Shown: piece by piece, positions 1 through 8,818 of the stretch
How positions within the stretch are numbered: position 1 is the first letter of the stretch
Layout of the letters: each line of letters starts with the position of its first letter
Source: Kribbella albertanoniae
GTDB taxonomy: Bacteria; Actinomycetota; Actinomycetes; Propionibacteriales; Kribbellaceae
Length of the DNA stretch: 64,000 bases
Assembly: GCF_004348455.1 (NCBI RefSeq)
Contig: NZ_SMKA01000010.1
Span: 17,427-81,426 of the forward strand
Reading direction: 5' to 3'
Made by a program: the position numbers and the translations under genes
Notes under the pieces: model-generated
What the model was told of the DNA's origin: nothing
Seen by the model: the letters and a program-made list of their open reading frames with translations, nothing else
Database searches by the model: none

Positions 1-158
1 GTACTGCGCAGCATCAACGGAACATCGACGAAATCGGTCACCGGCTCGGTGGGCAGACGATCGACCACCGCGATCAGGTACTCGGTGACCTCGTTGAGGA
101 CGCTGCGGAGGTCGCTTCCGCTCAGGTCAAAACCGGCAGGCAAATCTACTTCGTGCAT
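1..158 (-). CDS. PLP-dependent decarboxylase-like protein, N-terminus only
   Basis: The gene runs off the left edge; only about 52 residues are visible, starting MHEVDLPAGFD. The segment reading LRSVLNEVTEYLIAVVDRLP followed by EPV resembles the N-terminal helix of aromatic-amino-acid-type (group II) pyridoxal decarboxylases, where an aspartate-rich helix precedes a conserved 'P-V' turn. The catalytic lysine region lies outside the window, so the enzyme class is an inference. The ATG has no strong ribosome site. It is transcribed away from the LuxR gene at 259, and a TAGGTA-type bipartite element in the shared intergenic region points toward it, with 32 nt between the element and the start codon. 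Confidence 0.5.
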   Translation of the reverse strand, partial: MHEVDLPAGFDLSGSDLRSVLNEVTEYLIAVVDRLPTEPVTDFVDVPLMLRS

Positions 159-190
159 AACCAAAGGACATCCGACGAACTCGGATCAAT

Positions 191-231
191 CTTCGGTAGT
201 AGATACCTAGGATTCGGTAACTCAATACCTA
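191..231 (-). promoter_or_regulatory. TAGGTA bipartite element, copy 1
   Basis: On the minus strand two TAGGTA hexamers are separated by 16 nt (22-bp period) and followed after exactly 6 nt by ACCGAAG. The same layout recurs at 27071-27110, 29063-29102 and 31939-31978, always pointing at the downstream gene. The distance from ACCGAAG to the start codon is 32 nt, identical to that at the lipase gene. It may be a promoter for a dedicated sigma factor (hexamers as -35 and -10, start site near ACCGA) or a tandem activator site; the sequence alone does not decide. Confidence 0.6.
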
Positions 232-258
232 GTTTCCTCTGAGATGGGATACTGAAGT

Positions 259-2808
259 GTGGACACCAGGCTGCTCGAGCGCTCGGACCAGCTGGACATG
301 CTCCTGAAGGCGACGGCCGGCGGCGGTTCGGTCGTGCTCGTCAGCGGCGAAGCCGGTGTCGGAAAGACGGCGCTGGTCGATGCGTTCGTCTCTCGGACTA
401 AGGCACGCATCCACCGAGGCGCGTGTGACGATCTCTTGATGCAGCCCGCCTTTGGCGGTTTGCGAGAGGCGCTGGGCGCGGGCCTGCAGGGCGGGACCAG
501 CATGGACGAGTTGCTTGCCGTAGTCAACAAACTACTGACCCAAGTTCGGCAGACCGCGCTGGTGATCGAGGATGTTCACTGGGCGGACGACGCCACGCTG
601 GACGTATTGCGCTACCTGACGCGTCGAGTTGCCAACTCCAATCTGGTAGTCCTGCTGACCTATCGCGATGACGGGCTCGATGTCCGCCATCCGCTCCGTC
701 AGCTACTGAGCGCGATGGCGACCGTTCCGCAACTGCGGGTCGAACTGAAGCCGCTATCACCGGCGGCTGTCTCTGAAATGGCAGCCGGCACGAGGTGGGA
801 GCCACACGAACTCCACGAGCTAACTGGCGGAAATCCGTTCTTCGTCACCGAGATACTGGCTGGTAACGAGGTTTTGTCAGCTCCAGTCGTTGACGTGGTC
901 CTGGCGAGAGTCCAGAAACTCGACGATGAAGGCATCGACCTGTTAGAACAGTTGGCGGTCATGCCGACGGGGGCGACACATGCCTTCATCAACGACTCGT
1001 TCGACAGAGCCCACGACCTGCTGGTGGATGCCGAGCGGCGCGGCCTGCTGGTCGATCGGCGCGATGGCGTCGCCTTTCGGCATGAGATTGCCCGCCGGGC
1101 CGTCGAGCAGAGCATCGTGCCGTCCCGACGCCGGTTGCTAAACCAGAACGTGCTCGACTGGCTGCTGAAGCAACCGGAGCTCAGGCCGGCCGCCGTCTTG
1201 CAGTACGCCGTAGAAGCCGGTGACATCGACAAGCTGCTGCGGTTTGCCCCCCTGGCCGCAGCCGAGGCAACCAACGCTGGCGCGCATCGACAGGCCTTGA
1301 TCGCCTTCGAGGCATTGATGCCCCACGTCGAAGGGCTCAGCCCTGACGAGCGGGCCCAGTGCTACGACGACCACGCTTGGGAGCTCCACCTGGCCGGCCG
1401 GTTTCTCGAGGCGATCGAGGTCGGCGAGCAAGCGATCGCCTTGCGGGAAGCAGTCGGGCACGACATCGCGCATGCGCGGTCATTGATCAGGCAGGCTCGG
1501 CATCTCTATGTTGCCGGCGAACTGCTGAAGACAACCCAGGTTGTGGAACGCGCAGTCTTCGTCGCACGGTCCGCCGGCTCGCTGGCCGAGGCCGCTGCTG
1601 CCGAAACCTTGCTCGCGATCGTGTCCGTGACAGGGCATCAGGGCGACGCAGCCACGCTTCTGGATCGCGCCTCGGAGACCTCCGCCACATCCGGGATCGT
1701 CGAACTGCAAGCAGTCTGCGCATCATTCCGGGGCGTTCACCGGACCATGCGAGGCGACGCCGGCGGCCTGGCCGACATGAGGTCGGCAGTCGATCTGGCC
1801 TCGAGCCACGGTGATTCCCAGACTGCTCTTCGCGTGCGCGTCAACCTCCTGGAGACGGCATACCTGCTGCACGACTGGCGAGACCTGGCTGAGGAGTTCG
1901 AGAAGGCAGCGGAGTTCGGCAGCAGGCACGGCTACTGGCACAACGTCTTCGTGGTCGAGGCGCACCGTGCGATGCTCGAGATTCGTCAAGGGCACTGGGC
2001 TGTTGCGGAACGTCGGCTCCAGCGACTCACCGACTCGAGCGATGGCTCCGCCCAGCCGGCGCTTTACACGATACCGACGTTGGGTCGCCTGCTGGCGAGG
2101 CGCGGCGATCCGGGCGCTGAACAGCTTCTGTCGGACATTTGGGGGCGAGCCTTGGTTCTGCATTCGCTGCCCGGATCGGTGCATGCAGCCGCTGCCTACC
2201 TGGAGTGGGCCTGGCTGAACGATCGTCAGGACGTCGCAGCTCGAATCCGTGACGCGCTGCTAAGCGAGCTCCCTGCAGCGACCGCTCCAATCTTCACGGA
2301 GCTGCGCCGCTATCTCGCACGTGCGCGAGTCCCGCTGGAGCCTGCGGTCGACGAGGCGGCACCTGAGGACGGGTTTACACTGGCGCTCCGGGGGAGATCA
2401 GCCGCAGCAGCAGACTACTGGGCCCGCCTCGGCGATCAGTACGAGCAGGCGCTGGAACTGGCCGAGTTGGATGACGACTCTGCCCGACGGGCTCTCGGCA
2501 TCCTAGAAGGCCTCGGCGCCATGAAGCCAGCGGCCAGGCTCCGTGCCGTTTTGAAGTCACGCGGCGTCGAGGGGCTACCGTCAGGATTCCGGCCGCGGAA
2601 CCGCGAAAACCCGGCCAATCTCACGGAACGCCAACTCGATATCGTCCGCCACCTCGTCAAGGGGATGACGAACGCGCAGATCGCCGAAGAGCTCGTCCTG
2701 TCAGTTCGCACCGTTGAGCACCACGTCGCTGCGATCCTCCAGAAGCTCGGTGCGCCGAACCGCCGAACCGCCGTCGAAATCGCCACGCGGCTCGGCATCG
2801 CTGGCTAG
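259..2808 (+). CDS. LuxR-family AAA regulator (LAL/MalT type)
   Basis: An 849-aa one-component regulator starting at GTG. A Walker A motif (GEAGVGKT, residues 30-37) and a Walker B-like segment (VIEDVHWADD, about residue 100) define an N-terminal STAND/AAA ATPase. A long helical, TPR-like middle follows, and residues 788-845 form a LuxR-type helix-turn-helix (TNAQIAEEL, SVRTVEHHV). The length is normal for the LAL family, which binds DNA after ATP- and ligand-dependent oligomerisation. Two full paralogues (8819, 12713) and a broken one (3842-2839) lie within 12 kb, so this is a local family expansion. Its ligand and targets cannot be read from the sequence. The ribosome site is weak. Confidence 0.9.
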   Translation: MDTRLLERSDQLDMLLKATAGGGSVVLVSGEAGVGKTALVDAFVSRTKARIHRGACDDLLMQPAFGGLREALGAGLQGGTSMDELLAVVNKLLTQVRQTALVIEDVHWADDATLDVLRYLTRRVANSNLVVLLTYRDDGLDVRHPLRQLLSAMATVPQLRVELKPLSPAAVSEMAAGTRWEPHELHELTGGNPFFVTEILAGNEVLSAPVVDVVLARVQKLDDEGIDLLEQLAVMPTGATHAFINDSFDRAHDLLVDAERRGLLVDRRDGVAFRHEIARRAVEQSIVPSRRRLLNQNVLDWLLKQPELRPAAVLQYAVEAGDIDKLLRFAPLAAAEATNAGAHRQALIAFEALMPHVEGLSPDERAQCYDDHAWELHLAGRFLEAIEVGEQAIALREAVGHDIAHARSLIRQARHLYVAGELLKTTQVVERAVFVARSAGSLAEAAAAETLLAIVSVTGHQGDAATLLDRASETSATSGIVELQAVCASFRGVHRTMRGDAGGLADMRSAVDLASSHGDSQTALRVRVNLLETAYLLHDWRDLAEEFEKAAEFGSRHGYWHNVFVVEAHRAMLEIRQGHWAVAERRLQRLTDSSDGSAQPALYTIPTLGRLLARRGDPGAEQLLSDIWGRALVLHSLPGSVHAAAAYLEWAWLNDRQDVAARIRDALLSELPAATAPIFTELRRYLARARVPLEPAVDEAAPEDGFTLALRGRSAAAADYWARLGDQYEQALELAELDDDSARRALGILEGLGAMKPAARLRAVLKSRGVEGLPSGFRPRNRENPANLTERQLDIVRHLVKGMTNAQIAEELVLSVRTVEHHVAAILQKLGAPNRRTAVEIATRLGIAG

Positions 2809-2838
2809 CTCCGATCAAACAGTGAGGGAGCTGAGATC

Positions 2839-3842
2839 TCATCTGGTCTCAGCGACAGGTCCAGCGTCAGTGTCGTCCGTGGACCGCCGCTCCCAGGGAG
2901 CGACCTGCCGATTCTGCGAATCACTCGTGATACCGATGGTCCTCGCAGCCGCCGCAGCTTCCTTGCGGTTGCGGACAGCGAGACGGCCAAAGACAGCAGA
3001 GACATGGTTGTCGACCGTCCGTACCGACAGTACGAGCTGCTCCGCGATCTCGGTATTCGTCAGACCGCCGCACAGCAATCGGAGCACGCCCAGCTGCCGG
3101 TCGGTCAGCCCAGCTGGATTCTGCTGAGAGTGAGGCCTCGACCGCGGGATACGGCTGACGCCGAGCCAGAGCCGCCGCCGGAGCTGCCCTCAATTCAGTA
3201 AGGATCTTCAGACCTTCGACGGTCGCACCACAGTCACCGGACTCGATGAGCTCGAGCGCTCGCTCGTACTGATCGCCGATCCTGGCCCACGCGGCAGCCG
3301 CTGCTAGCCAGTCGCCCCGAAGCCCTGCCTGGAGGCCGATCGGGCCACCATCGAGCCGTGGCACCTCGATCCCGGACCTGGCGAGGTATCGCAGCAACTC
3401 ACTAAAGGCTGGAACCGCAAGCGGATGCGGCCGCGAGACGAGGTCGACATGGATGGAACGCGCCACATCCGTGCGTCCGTTGAACCAGGCCCACTCGAAA
3501 TACGCAGTCGCTGCCAGCGCAACACCGGTGAGCGACCGCTGCTCGCGAGCCCGATCCCATGCGGCAGTGAGCACTCACTTCGCGTCCGAGCCTCCTGTGC
3601 ATGCGAGGAGCCGCCCTGGGCCCGCGGTACTGAGCACCGCCAGTCTTCCAACGTCAGTTGAGCTGACCAGCCGGCGCAGCACCTCTTCAGCCTGTGACCA
3701 CCGTCCGCGACGTCGATCCAGCCTCGCCGCTGAGCAACACGCCTGCACTAGATCCCGACCGAGCCGCTGCCACCACGTCGAGCAGAGTGCGCAGGACATC
3801 GTCCCGCTCGAGCGAGATCTCCCTTGTGGTTCCCACTGGCAC
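2839..3842 (-). pseudogene. LuxR-family AAA regulator, internally deleted and frameshifted
   Basis: Three minus-strand reading frames match successive parts of the paralogue at 259. Near 3842-3745 is the N-terminus through the start of Walker A (LERDDVLRTLL...LLSGEAG). The sequence then jumps to a region equivalent to the last TPR repeats (RGRWSQAEEVLRRL), continues in a second frame through the C-terminal helical domain (AWARIGDQYERALELIESGD), and ends in a third frame with a recognisable LuxR HTH ([20 protein letters not shown]). About 1.5 kb covering most of the ATPase and TPR core is missing and at least two frameshifts are present. It is convergent with the intact copy, whose stop lies about 30 bp away. 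Confidence 0.85.
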
Positions 3843-3998
3843 CCCGTCTCCACGCGACGGCGCCCCCGAGGCACCGGCCAACTGCTCCCATAATCCCGTC
3901 AGCACGTGATCTTGTCGACAAAGTTCTGCGCTTTGAGTCGGCCATGGTGCGACTTCGGCGACAGTTGCGTCGGTGGGAGACCTGCGCCCATCAGCCTC

Positions 3999-4305
3999 GG
4001 TGTTCGCACCGCGGTCGTCAAAGGCGTTGCAGCCCACATCCTCACCCTCAACGGGCGGTCTTGCCTATCGATTCGAGGCCGACAGCAACAAGCCCTCCAC
4101 AGTCACCTGCCTAGGTGACTGCCTCACGACGTGGCCACCTGGTCTCAGCGACGGCTCAAAGGTACGTCTGTCCAGTGGTGTCGACCCGAAGCTCGTCAGC
4201 ACAGTCAAGCGCAGCGATGGATTGCTCCAGGTGACGCTCGACGGATGGCCGCTCTATCTGTTCGAGGACGACAAGGCCGACGGCAAGCTTGTCATCAAGA
4301 AGTAG
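3999..4305 (+). pseudogene. Yx(FWY)xxD lipoprotein fragment
   Basis: This lacks the signal peptide and starts abruptly with VVKGVAAHILTLNG in one frame, then continues in another with AYRFEADSNKPSTVTC, LGDCLTTWPPGLSDGS and GWPLYLFEDDKADGK. These match the PF03640/COG4315-type lipoprotein at 17712-18263 closely. Compared with that gene it has lost the N-terminus, carries one frameshift, and has a deletion of about 20 residues between the second YxFxxD motif and the terminal VIKK. It is a decayed paralogue. Confidence 0.75.
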
Positions 4306-4485
4306 GCCACGCGCCACGCAGAACAGCGTCGATGATGCGCGGCGCGTGGCGCGCCGTATCGCCATCTTGGTGGCCAATCCCCTGAGCTGCCTCCACGGCC
4401 CAGGGTTCTCGGTGTTCAAACGGAGATCCAAGGGACGTCCGCCGGACGTAAGCGTTAGCGACACCCACGAGCTTGGAGGATGCAG

Positions 4486-5334
4486 ATGAGGCTTGCGTGG
4501 TTTGTGACGATCGGTCTATCGGCTGCAGTTGCCGCTATGAGCGCACCCCCAGCATCAGGCACCACGGACCGGGACGGCAAAGTCGCGTTCACGTCGCTCA
4601 CCGGCACCGGTCCTCGGATCGCAACGGTCGGAACTGACGGCACAGGTCTAGCCGTCACAGGCGTGGCGGGTTTCGACCCTACCTGGTCCCCAGATGGCTC
4701 CTTGCTGGCGTTCAGCCGTATCACCAACGCGACGACATATCAGACCGATCTGTTCATCACGCGGGCGGACGGTACAGGCATCCGCCGGCTAACCGAATCT
4801 GGGGGTTCCGCGCCCGAGTGGTCACGAGACGGCTCAAAGATCGCCTTCAGCCGGGGACCGAAGCTTCTCGTGATAAACGCCAGCGGCACCGACGAACGCT
4901 TGGTGTATGACAACGCGGACCAAGATGCCAGCTGGTCTGCGGATAGCTCGCGGATCGCGTTCGCAGATCGCCAAGGCGGCCTGTTCACGGCGAACGTCGA
5001 CGGAACGGAACTGCGGCGACTCGCGGCCGGACCGAGTGAGCGACCGGCTTTCTCCCCTAACGGCCAGAGAGTCGCCTTCGTGAATCCTGCTGTCGCACCA
5101 TCGTCGATCGTCGTCGTCGCAGCCGACGGCACCGACCTGCAACGAGTTCCCATCGGAATGAGCGTTACCGATCTGGACTGGACTCCGGACGGCACGCAGT
5201 GGGTACTCCAAGGTCAGACACACCAGTCGTTCCTCTACACCGTGAACACCGACGGCACCGGCCTCCGGCGGCTGACGAGTTCGTCGACCGGCGAGTCATC
5301 TCCCGATGTCACCGATGTCAGAAAGGACGGCTGA
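4486..5334 (+). CDS. Secreted TolB/PD40-type beta-propeller protein
   Basis: A 282-aa protein with an N-terminal signal peptide (MRLAWFVTIGLSAAVAA, cleavage near PASG) and repeated WD40-like TolB blades of the form 'PTWSPDGSLLAFSR', 'PEWSRDGSKIAFSR', 'ASWSADSSRIAFAD', 'PAFSPNGQRVAFVN' and 'LDWTPDGTQWVL'. About six short blades are visible, enough for one propeller. The ATG at 4486 was chosen over 4480 because GGAGG sits 6 nt upstream. The stop overlaps the ATG of the next gene (TGATG), so the two are translationally coupled. No catalytic residues are evident; it is probably an extracytoplasmic binding or scaffold protein. Confidence 0.85.
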   Translation: MRLAWFVTIGLSAAVAAMSAPPASGTTDRDGKVAFTSLTGTGPRIATVGTDGTGLAVTGVAGFDPTWSPDGSLLAFSRITNATTYQTDLFITRADGTGIRRLTESGGSAPEWSRDGSKIAFSRGPKLLVINASGTDERLVYDNADQDASWSADSSRIAFADRQGGLFTANVDGTELRRLAAGPSERPAFSPNGQRVAFVNPAVAPSSIVVVAADGTDLQRVPIGMSVTDLDWTPDGTQWVLQGQTHQSFLYTVNTDGTGLRRLTSSSTGESSPDVTDVRKDG

Positions 5335-5777
5335 TGACCAGACGAAGTAAGGCCATGCTCACCGCTCTGATCAGCTTGAGTGCACTGATGTACGCACCAG
5401 TTACAGCTGCCGCAAATAGCGCGCCGCTGTGCCGAACCGATCTCTCCACACAAGCATCGGGAACCGTGATCAGGACCTGCCTCGAACAGCAAGGTCGCTT
5501 CCGCCGAGCTGTCTCGACGGTCTTCAACGGGAGCACCCAGCGCGTCCTGCTTGGTCGGCTCGACGCATTCATCTCGTACCCGAACTACGGCGAGTCGAAG
5601 TGCGGCCCCATCGTGGGCGAGCCAGGGCAGGTCCTAACCTGTACCACTCCCTGGGTTCCGCCAACGTTGATGCCGCACTCGGACGGCATCGTTCATACCT
5701 TCGTCACCGTGTTCCAATCACCTGGCGAGCACTTCATACACCGAGTCCCCCTCCCAACCGTGGCGCCGGCTCGCTGA
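5334..5777 (+). CDS. Small secreted protein of unknown function
   Basis: A 147-aa protein that starts MTRRSKAMLTALISLSALMY and continues to an AxA-type cleavage site near VTAAANSA. The mature part has five cysteines (CRTD, CLEQQ, SKCGP, LTCTT region) and is rich in beta-forming residues, which suggests a disulfide-stabilised exported protein. No family is recognised. It begins inside the stop codon of the TolB-like gene, so the two probably form one transcription and translation unit. Confidence 0.75.
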   Translation: MTRRSKAMLTALISLSALMYAPVTAAANSAPLCRTDLSTQASGTVIRTCLEQQGRFRRAVSTVFNGSTQRVLLGRLDAFISYPNYGESKCGPIVGEPGQVLTCTTPWVPPTLMPHSDGIVHTFVTVFQSPGEHFIHRVPLPTVAPAR

Positions 5778-5804
5778 TGGTTCGTTCATTGCTCGGGCGA
5801 CGCG

Positions 5805-6197
5805 TTGGCTAGAGCACCGTTCCAGGTCCAAGTCCTCGCCTTCCGTAGGAGCCCTGACGACATGTGGGCGTTCGGCCTATTGCGCCGCTCGGACGATGAA
5901 GCCTGGCAAGGTATCGCCGGCCGCGGAGAGTACGGCGAGAAGCCCTTCGAAGCAGCCATGCGTGAGACCGAGGAGGAAGCGGGCTGGCGAGCGAGCCAGG
6001 TGACACTGTTCGATCTGGACACCTTTGACTGCGTCCGAGCAGACTGCCTCGGAGCACGAACTCAGTGGCCTGCAGAGCTGTACGTTGTGCCCCAGTATTA
6101 CTTCGCAATCGACGCCGGCCGCCGCATCGTCAAATCGAAGGTGGGAAGGACATATCAGATTCAGAGGACGAAACCGGCGGCGTTTCAGTCGCGATGA
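5805..6197 (+). CDS. Nudix hydrolase, probably truncated
   Basis: A 130-aa protein starting with TTG (MARAPFQVQVLAFRR). A complete Nudix box is present: a G-x5-E-x7-REUxEE-xGU pattern reading GRGEYGEKPFEAAM then RETEEEAGW, at about residues 39-62. This binds divalent metal for cleavage of nucleoside-diphosphate-linked substrates. After YVVPQYYFAID the expected C-terminal strand/helix is replaced by a basic tail (KVGRTYQIQRTKPAAFQSR), which suggests a frameshift near 6120-6150 and loss of the normal C-terminus. The substrate is unknown. The context of decaying genes downstream fits partial degradation. Confidence 0.65.
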   Translation: MARAPFQVQVLAFRRSPDDMWAFGLLRRSDDEAWQGIAGRGEYGEKPFEAAMRETEEEAGWRASQVTLFDLDTFDCVRADCLGARTQWPAELYVVPQYYFAIDAGRRIVKSKVGRTYQIQRTKPAAFQSR

Positions 6198-6689
6198 GTC
6201 TGTTGCAATGCTGTCACGCCCGCTCGGCGGCGTCCTTTCGTCGTTGGGCAAGGCGGGCTGGATTCATTCCGTTCCGGTCCACTTCCTGTACGTCGCCGAG
6301 GCGATTCGGATCCTTGTCGGCATCGACGCCGTGAAGACTCGCACCGTCGTACGAACCGGGCAGGCGACGCTGCGCGTCGAGGCAACCGATGGTCCTCGTC
6401 AGTGTCTCGGGCGCGGTCGACGTTCTCCAGCCTCCGCCGATGACGGATCTAGCCGCGTTGGACGAGCGCTATTCGCGCGCAGATTTCGCTTCAAGTCGGG
6501 ACGATTCAGCCTTTGCCAGCGCAACAATGCTGTCGCTGCGGCCCCAACGGTGGATCGGTTGGGCCGATTGGGACGGATGGGACAAGTCGGCTGCCTCATC
6601 AGTCGGACGAGTAGACCTATCCACTCATCGCAACGGTCGGTTGACCCGGGCGGTGAACTCTGGGCGCTGCCGCCTACTCGTCACCGCAA
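6198..6689 (+). other. No supported gene
   Basis: Open frames exist on both strands but have atypical composition, no ribosome sites and no recognisable family. It probably contains the displaced 3' end of the Nudix gene and other decayed coding DNA. Confidence 0.5.
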
Positions 6690-7000
6690 CAGCTGACGGT
6701 CGCGACCACCACACTGATCGTGGCCCTGCCTGGCAGCTCCATTGCAGCGGATCCCATCGACATCCGACATGTCTCGACATCGAGCGCCGGGCCATTGATC
6801 TCTGGCAACGGCCGCTTCCTCGTCGCCCAACTGCAGACAAGCATCAACGGGTCCCAGGAATGATTGAGCTGCATGATCAGCTCACCCGCCAGGACGAGAC
6901 CATCACACCGGACGGCTTCCAGACGACCAGCCGGCCGGCAATGCCATCCAACGGGAACCTGGTCGCATGGCGCCGCGTCGGAGGCCGGCACCGGTAGCCA
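6690..7000 (+). pseudogene. Remnant of a PD40/TolB-like propeller gene
   Basis: Two frames give propeller-blade-like pieces in tandem: IRHVSTSSAGPLISGNGRFL in one frame, then LHDQLTRQDETITPDGFQT followed by MPSNGNLVAW in another. The repeated '(S)xNGxxLVA' strand resembles PD40 repeats ('SADGRYVAF'). No start, signal peptide or continuous frame remains. The assignment rests on short similarity by eye. Confidence 0.35.
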
Positions 7001-8044
7001 GACCCACGTGGTCGATCGATCGCGAAAGGGTCCACGACATTCAAATCACCGGTACGGCGAGCGACCCCGAGTCCCAGCGGATGCGAACCTGCCACACCGG
7101 TTAGCAACGACACCCCGTAGACGTCCGTGGCTCTGCATCTCGATACAGCTGAGTGCGCCTTACCTCCCAACTGTCGGAGGAGGCCGCTTGTCTTCCGGAC
7201 GGGCAGCAAGGAGCAGGCGTTGGATCTGGTGACTCACCAGCGATAGACCCGCCGGCGCAGACCGCGGTTAGGGCACTGACTGCCACCCGGCACCGCTGCG
7301 GTGCAACGTAGCCGGATCAGCAACTCCTAACCCTCGGCCAAGATGATGATCGGCGACACGATGTGCTGGTCGAACCCGTCCCGGAAGGTCTGCGGATGGG
7401 ACTGAACAGGACCTACCGATCGCACAGGACCTCGGTGACCCGACGTTCCGGGTGATTCGTGCACGATGTCAACACCCCTCAGGAATCTTGTCCTCGGTAC
7501 GACGACAAGATCCCAGGTTCAGCTGGGCGGGGTCGGCCGTCGCTCCTCGGCGATCCAGAGTCACCGACATCGGTGAACCACCGCACATCAGGCGTGAGCA
7601 GTCTGTTGAGGCCACGATCGATCTCCGGAATCATCCCGCAGAACGGACTCCCGGCAAGGGCTCGGCTCACCGCCCGTTAGATGAGCCTTCATGAAGTCCC
7701 TTCGGACAGCTCAATCATGCGCGGCCGCCGCCGGTCCGAAAGGTGGAGGGAGGACCGGCGACGGCCGCCAGTGCGACCGACTCAATAACCGCAGCTGGGG
7801 GGTCTGCGGGAGCACAGTGCACATCCTCCGCCGCGACCGGCGGTGTAGACCGGCTCATTCCGCGGCGGCGGTGTCACAAGTACGCACTGACAAGGGCAAC
7901 TGGATCAGCCGTCGCCAAGATTCGTCCGCCGACCATTCCTAAACAAGGCGTTTGCAGCCAACAGACGCAGCGATACCCCAAGGAGTCGAACCGGTATCTG
8001 GAAATGACGGACGAACCAACCAGGATCTGTCGACGTAATGACTC
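7001..8044. other. Long stretch without a supported gene
   Basis: About 1 kb in which all frames are short or have non-coding composition. Nothing resembling a transposase, RNA gene or repeat array was seen. It is probably degenerate coding DNA plus the upstream region of the secreted protein at 8101. Confidence 0.5.
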
Positions 8045-8070
8045 TTGACACCTCATACCCCGCGTGTCAA
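8045..8070. promoter_or_regulatory. Inverted repeat TTGACAC-N12-GTGTCAA
   Basis: A perfect 7-bp inverted repeat with a 12-nt spacer lies 30 bp upstream of the secreted-protein start at 8101. The left arm is also a perfect TTGACA -35 hexamer. The layout fits a repressor or activator site overlapping a promoter; the downstream LuxR gene is an obvious candidate regulator but is not demonstrated to bind. Confidence 0.45.
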
Positions 8071-8100
8071 CCACACCGAATTTGTCGAAGGAGATAGCAA

Positions 8101-8667
8101 ATGTTTTCTCGTAGGTCGGTCCGGGGAGCATCAATCGTCGCCGCCGCGGCCGCACTTGGGACCGCGGCGCTTGCCATGCCGACCCAGGCTCAGGCTGCGG
8201 ACTCGTTCTTCCACCTCACCAACGACAACAGCAGGCTGGTCATCGCCCCCAAGACTGTGAGCGAGGGCTCGCAACTGGTCCAGAAGACGGTCAAATCCAT
8301 CAGTCAGCGTCAGTGGCGACAGGTGTTGAATTCTGACGGCTCCGTTACCTACGTGCTTCGAGCGAAGATCTTCGCTGCCAACGGTGCGGCCCTCAACGGG
8401 TGCCTCGATCTGTCGAGCGATGCCAACGCGAGCCTCCAGCGGGCAGGCGCCGTTCTTGTCGTCAGGGTGTGTGACTTTACACTGTCCCAGAAATGGCAGC
8501 GCAAATTTCAATCCGGCGACGGAACCTTCGTCCTTCAGAACAAACTGTCACTCATGAATATCGACGTGGACAACAACCGACCGAACCGGTTGGGCGCTGT
8601 CATCATCCAGAATGATGTGCCCGAAACCAGCCAAGACTGGCGCCGAACCAACTTCGTCACAGGCTGA
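8101..8667 (+). CDS. Secreted ricin/trefoil-like protein
   Basis: A 188-aa protein with a Sec-type signal (RRSVRGASIVAAAAALGTAALA, cleavage AQA-AD). The mature part carries trefoil-like subdomains with the family signatures: 'RQWRQVLNSDG', a 'GCLDLSSD' turn, 'SQKWQRKF' and a terminal 'SQDWRR', which are QxW-like motifs of ricin-type beta-trefoils. A good ribosome site (GGAG, 7 nt) precedes the ATG. It is followed by a LuxR-ATPase gene. Similar small exported proteins occur at 12278, 20126 and 53229. Carbohydrate binding is a family expectation, not shown. Confidence 0.7.
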   Translation: MFSRRSVRGASIVAAAAALGTAALAMPTQAQAADSFFHLTNDNSRLVIAPKTVSEGSQLVQKTVKSISQRQWRQVLNSDGSVTYVLRAKIFAANGAALNGCLDLSSDANASLQRAGAVLVVRVCDFTLSQKWQRKFQSGDGTFVLQNKLSLMNIDVDNNRPNRLGAVIIQNDVPETSQDWRRTNFVTG

Positions 8668-8818
8668 CGGCTAATCGTCGGCTGTGGACAGCGGTCAGAA
8701 CGTGGCCCGCTTTGGCCGCATCCACAGTGGCGAACAAGACATGGCGCGCCACACCTGGGCGGCTTAGCGGCCGGTATGGAATGGTGTTGGCCGCGGGTCA
8801 CCGGCATGATGAATCCTG

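Noticed and set aside
6025..6997. Plus-strand ORFs of 223 and 202 codons downstream of the Nudix gene
   Set aside because: Arg/Ser-rich with no recognisable start signal or domain; only the propeller-like remnant within 6690-7000 has any support.
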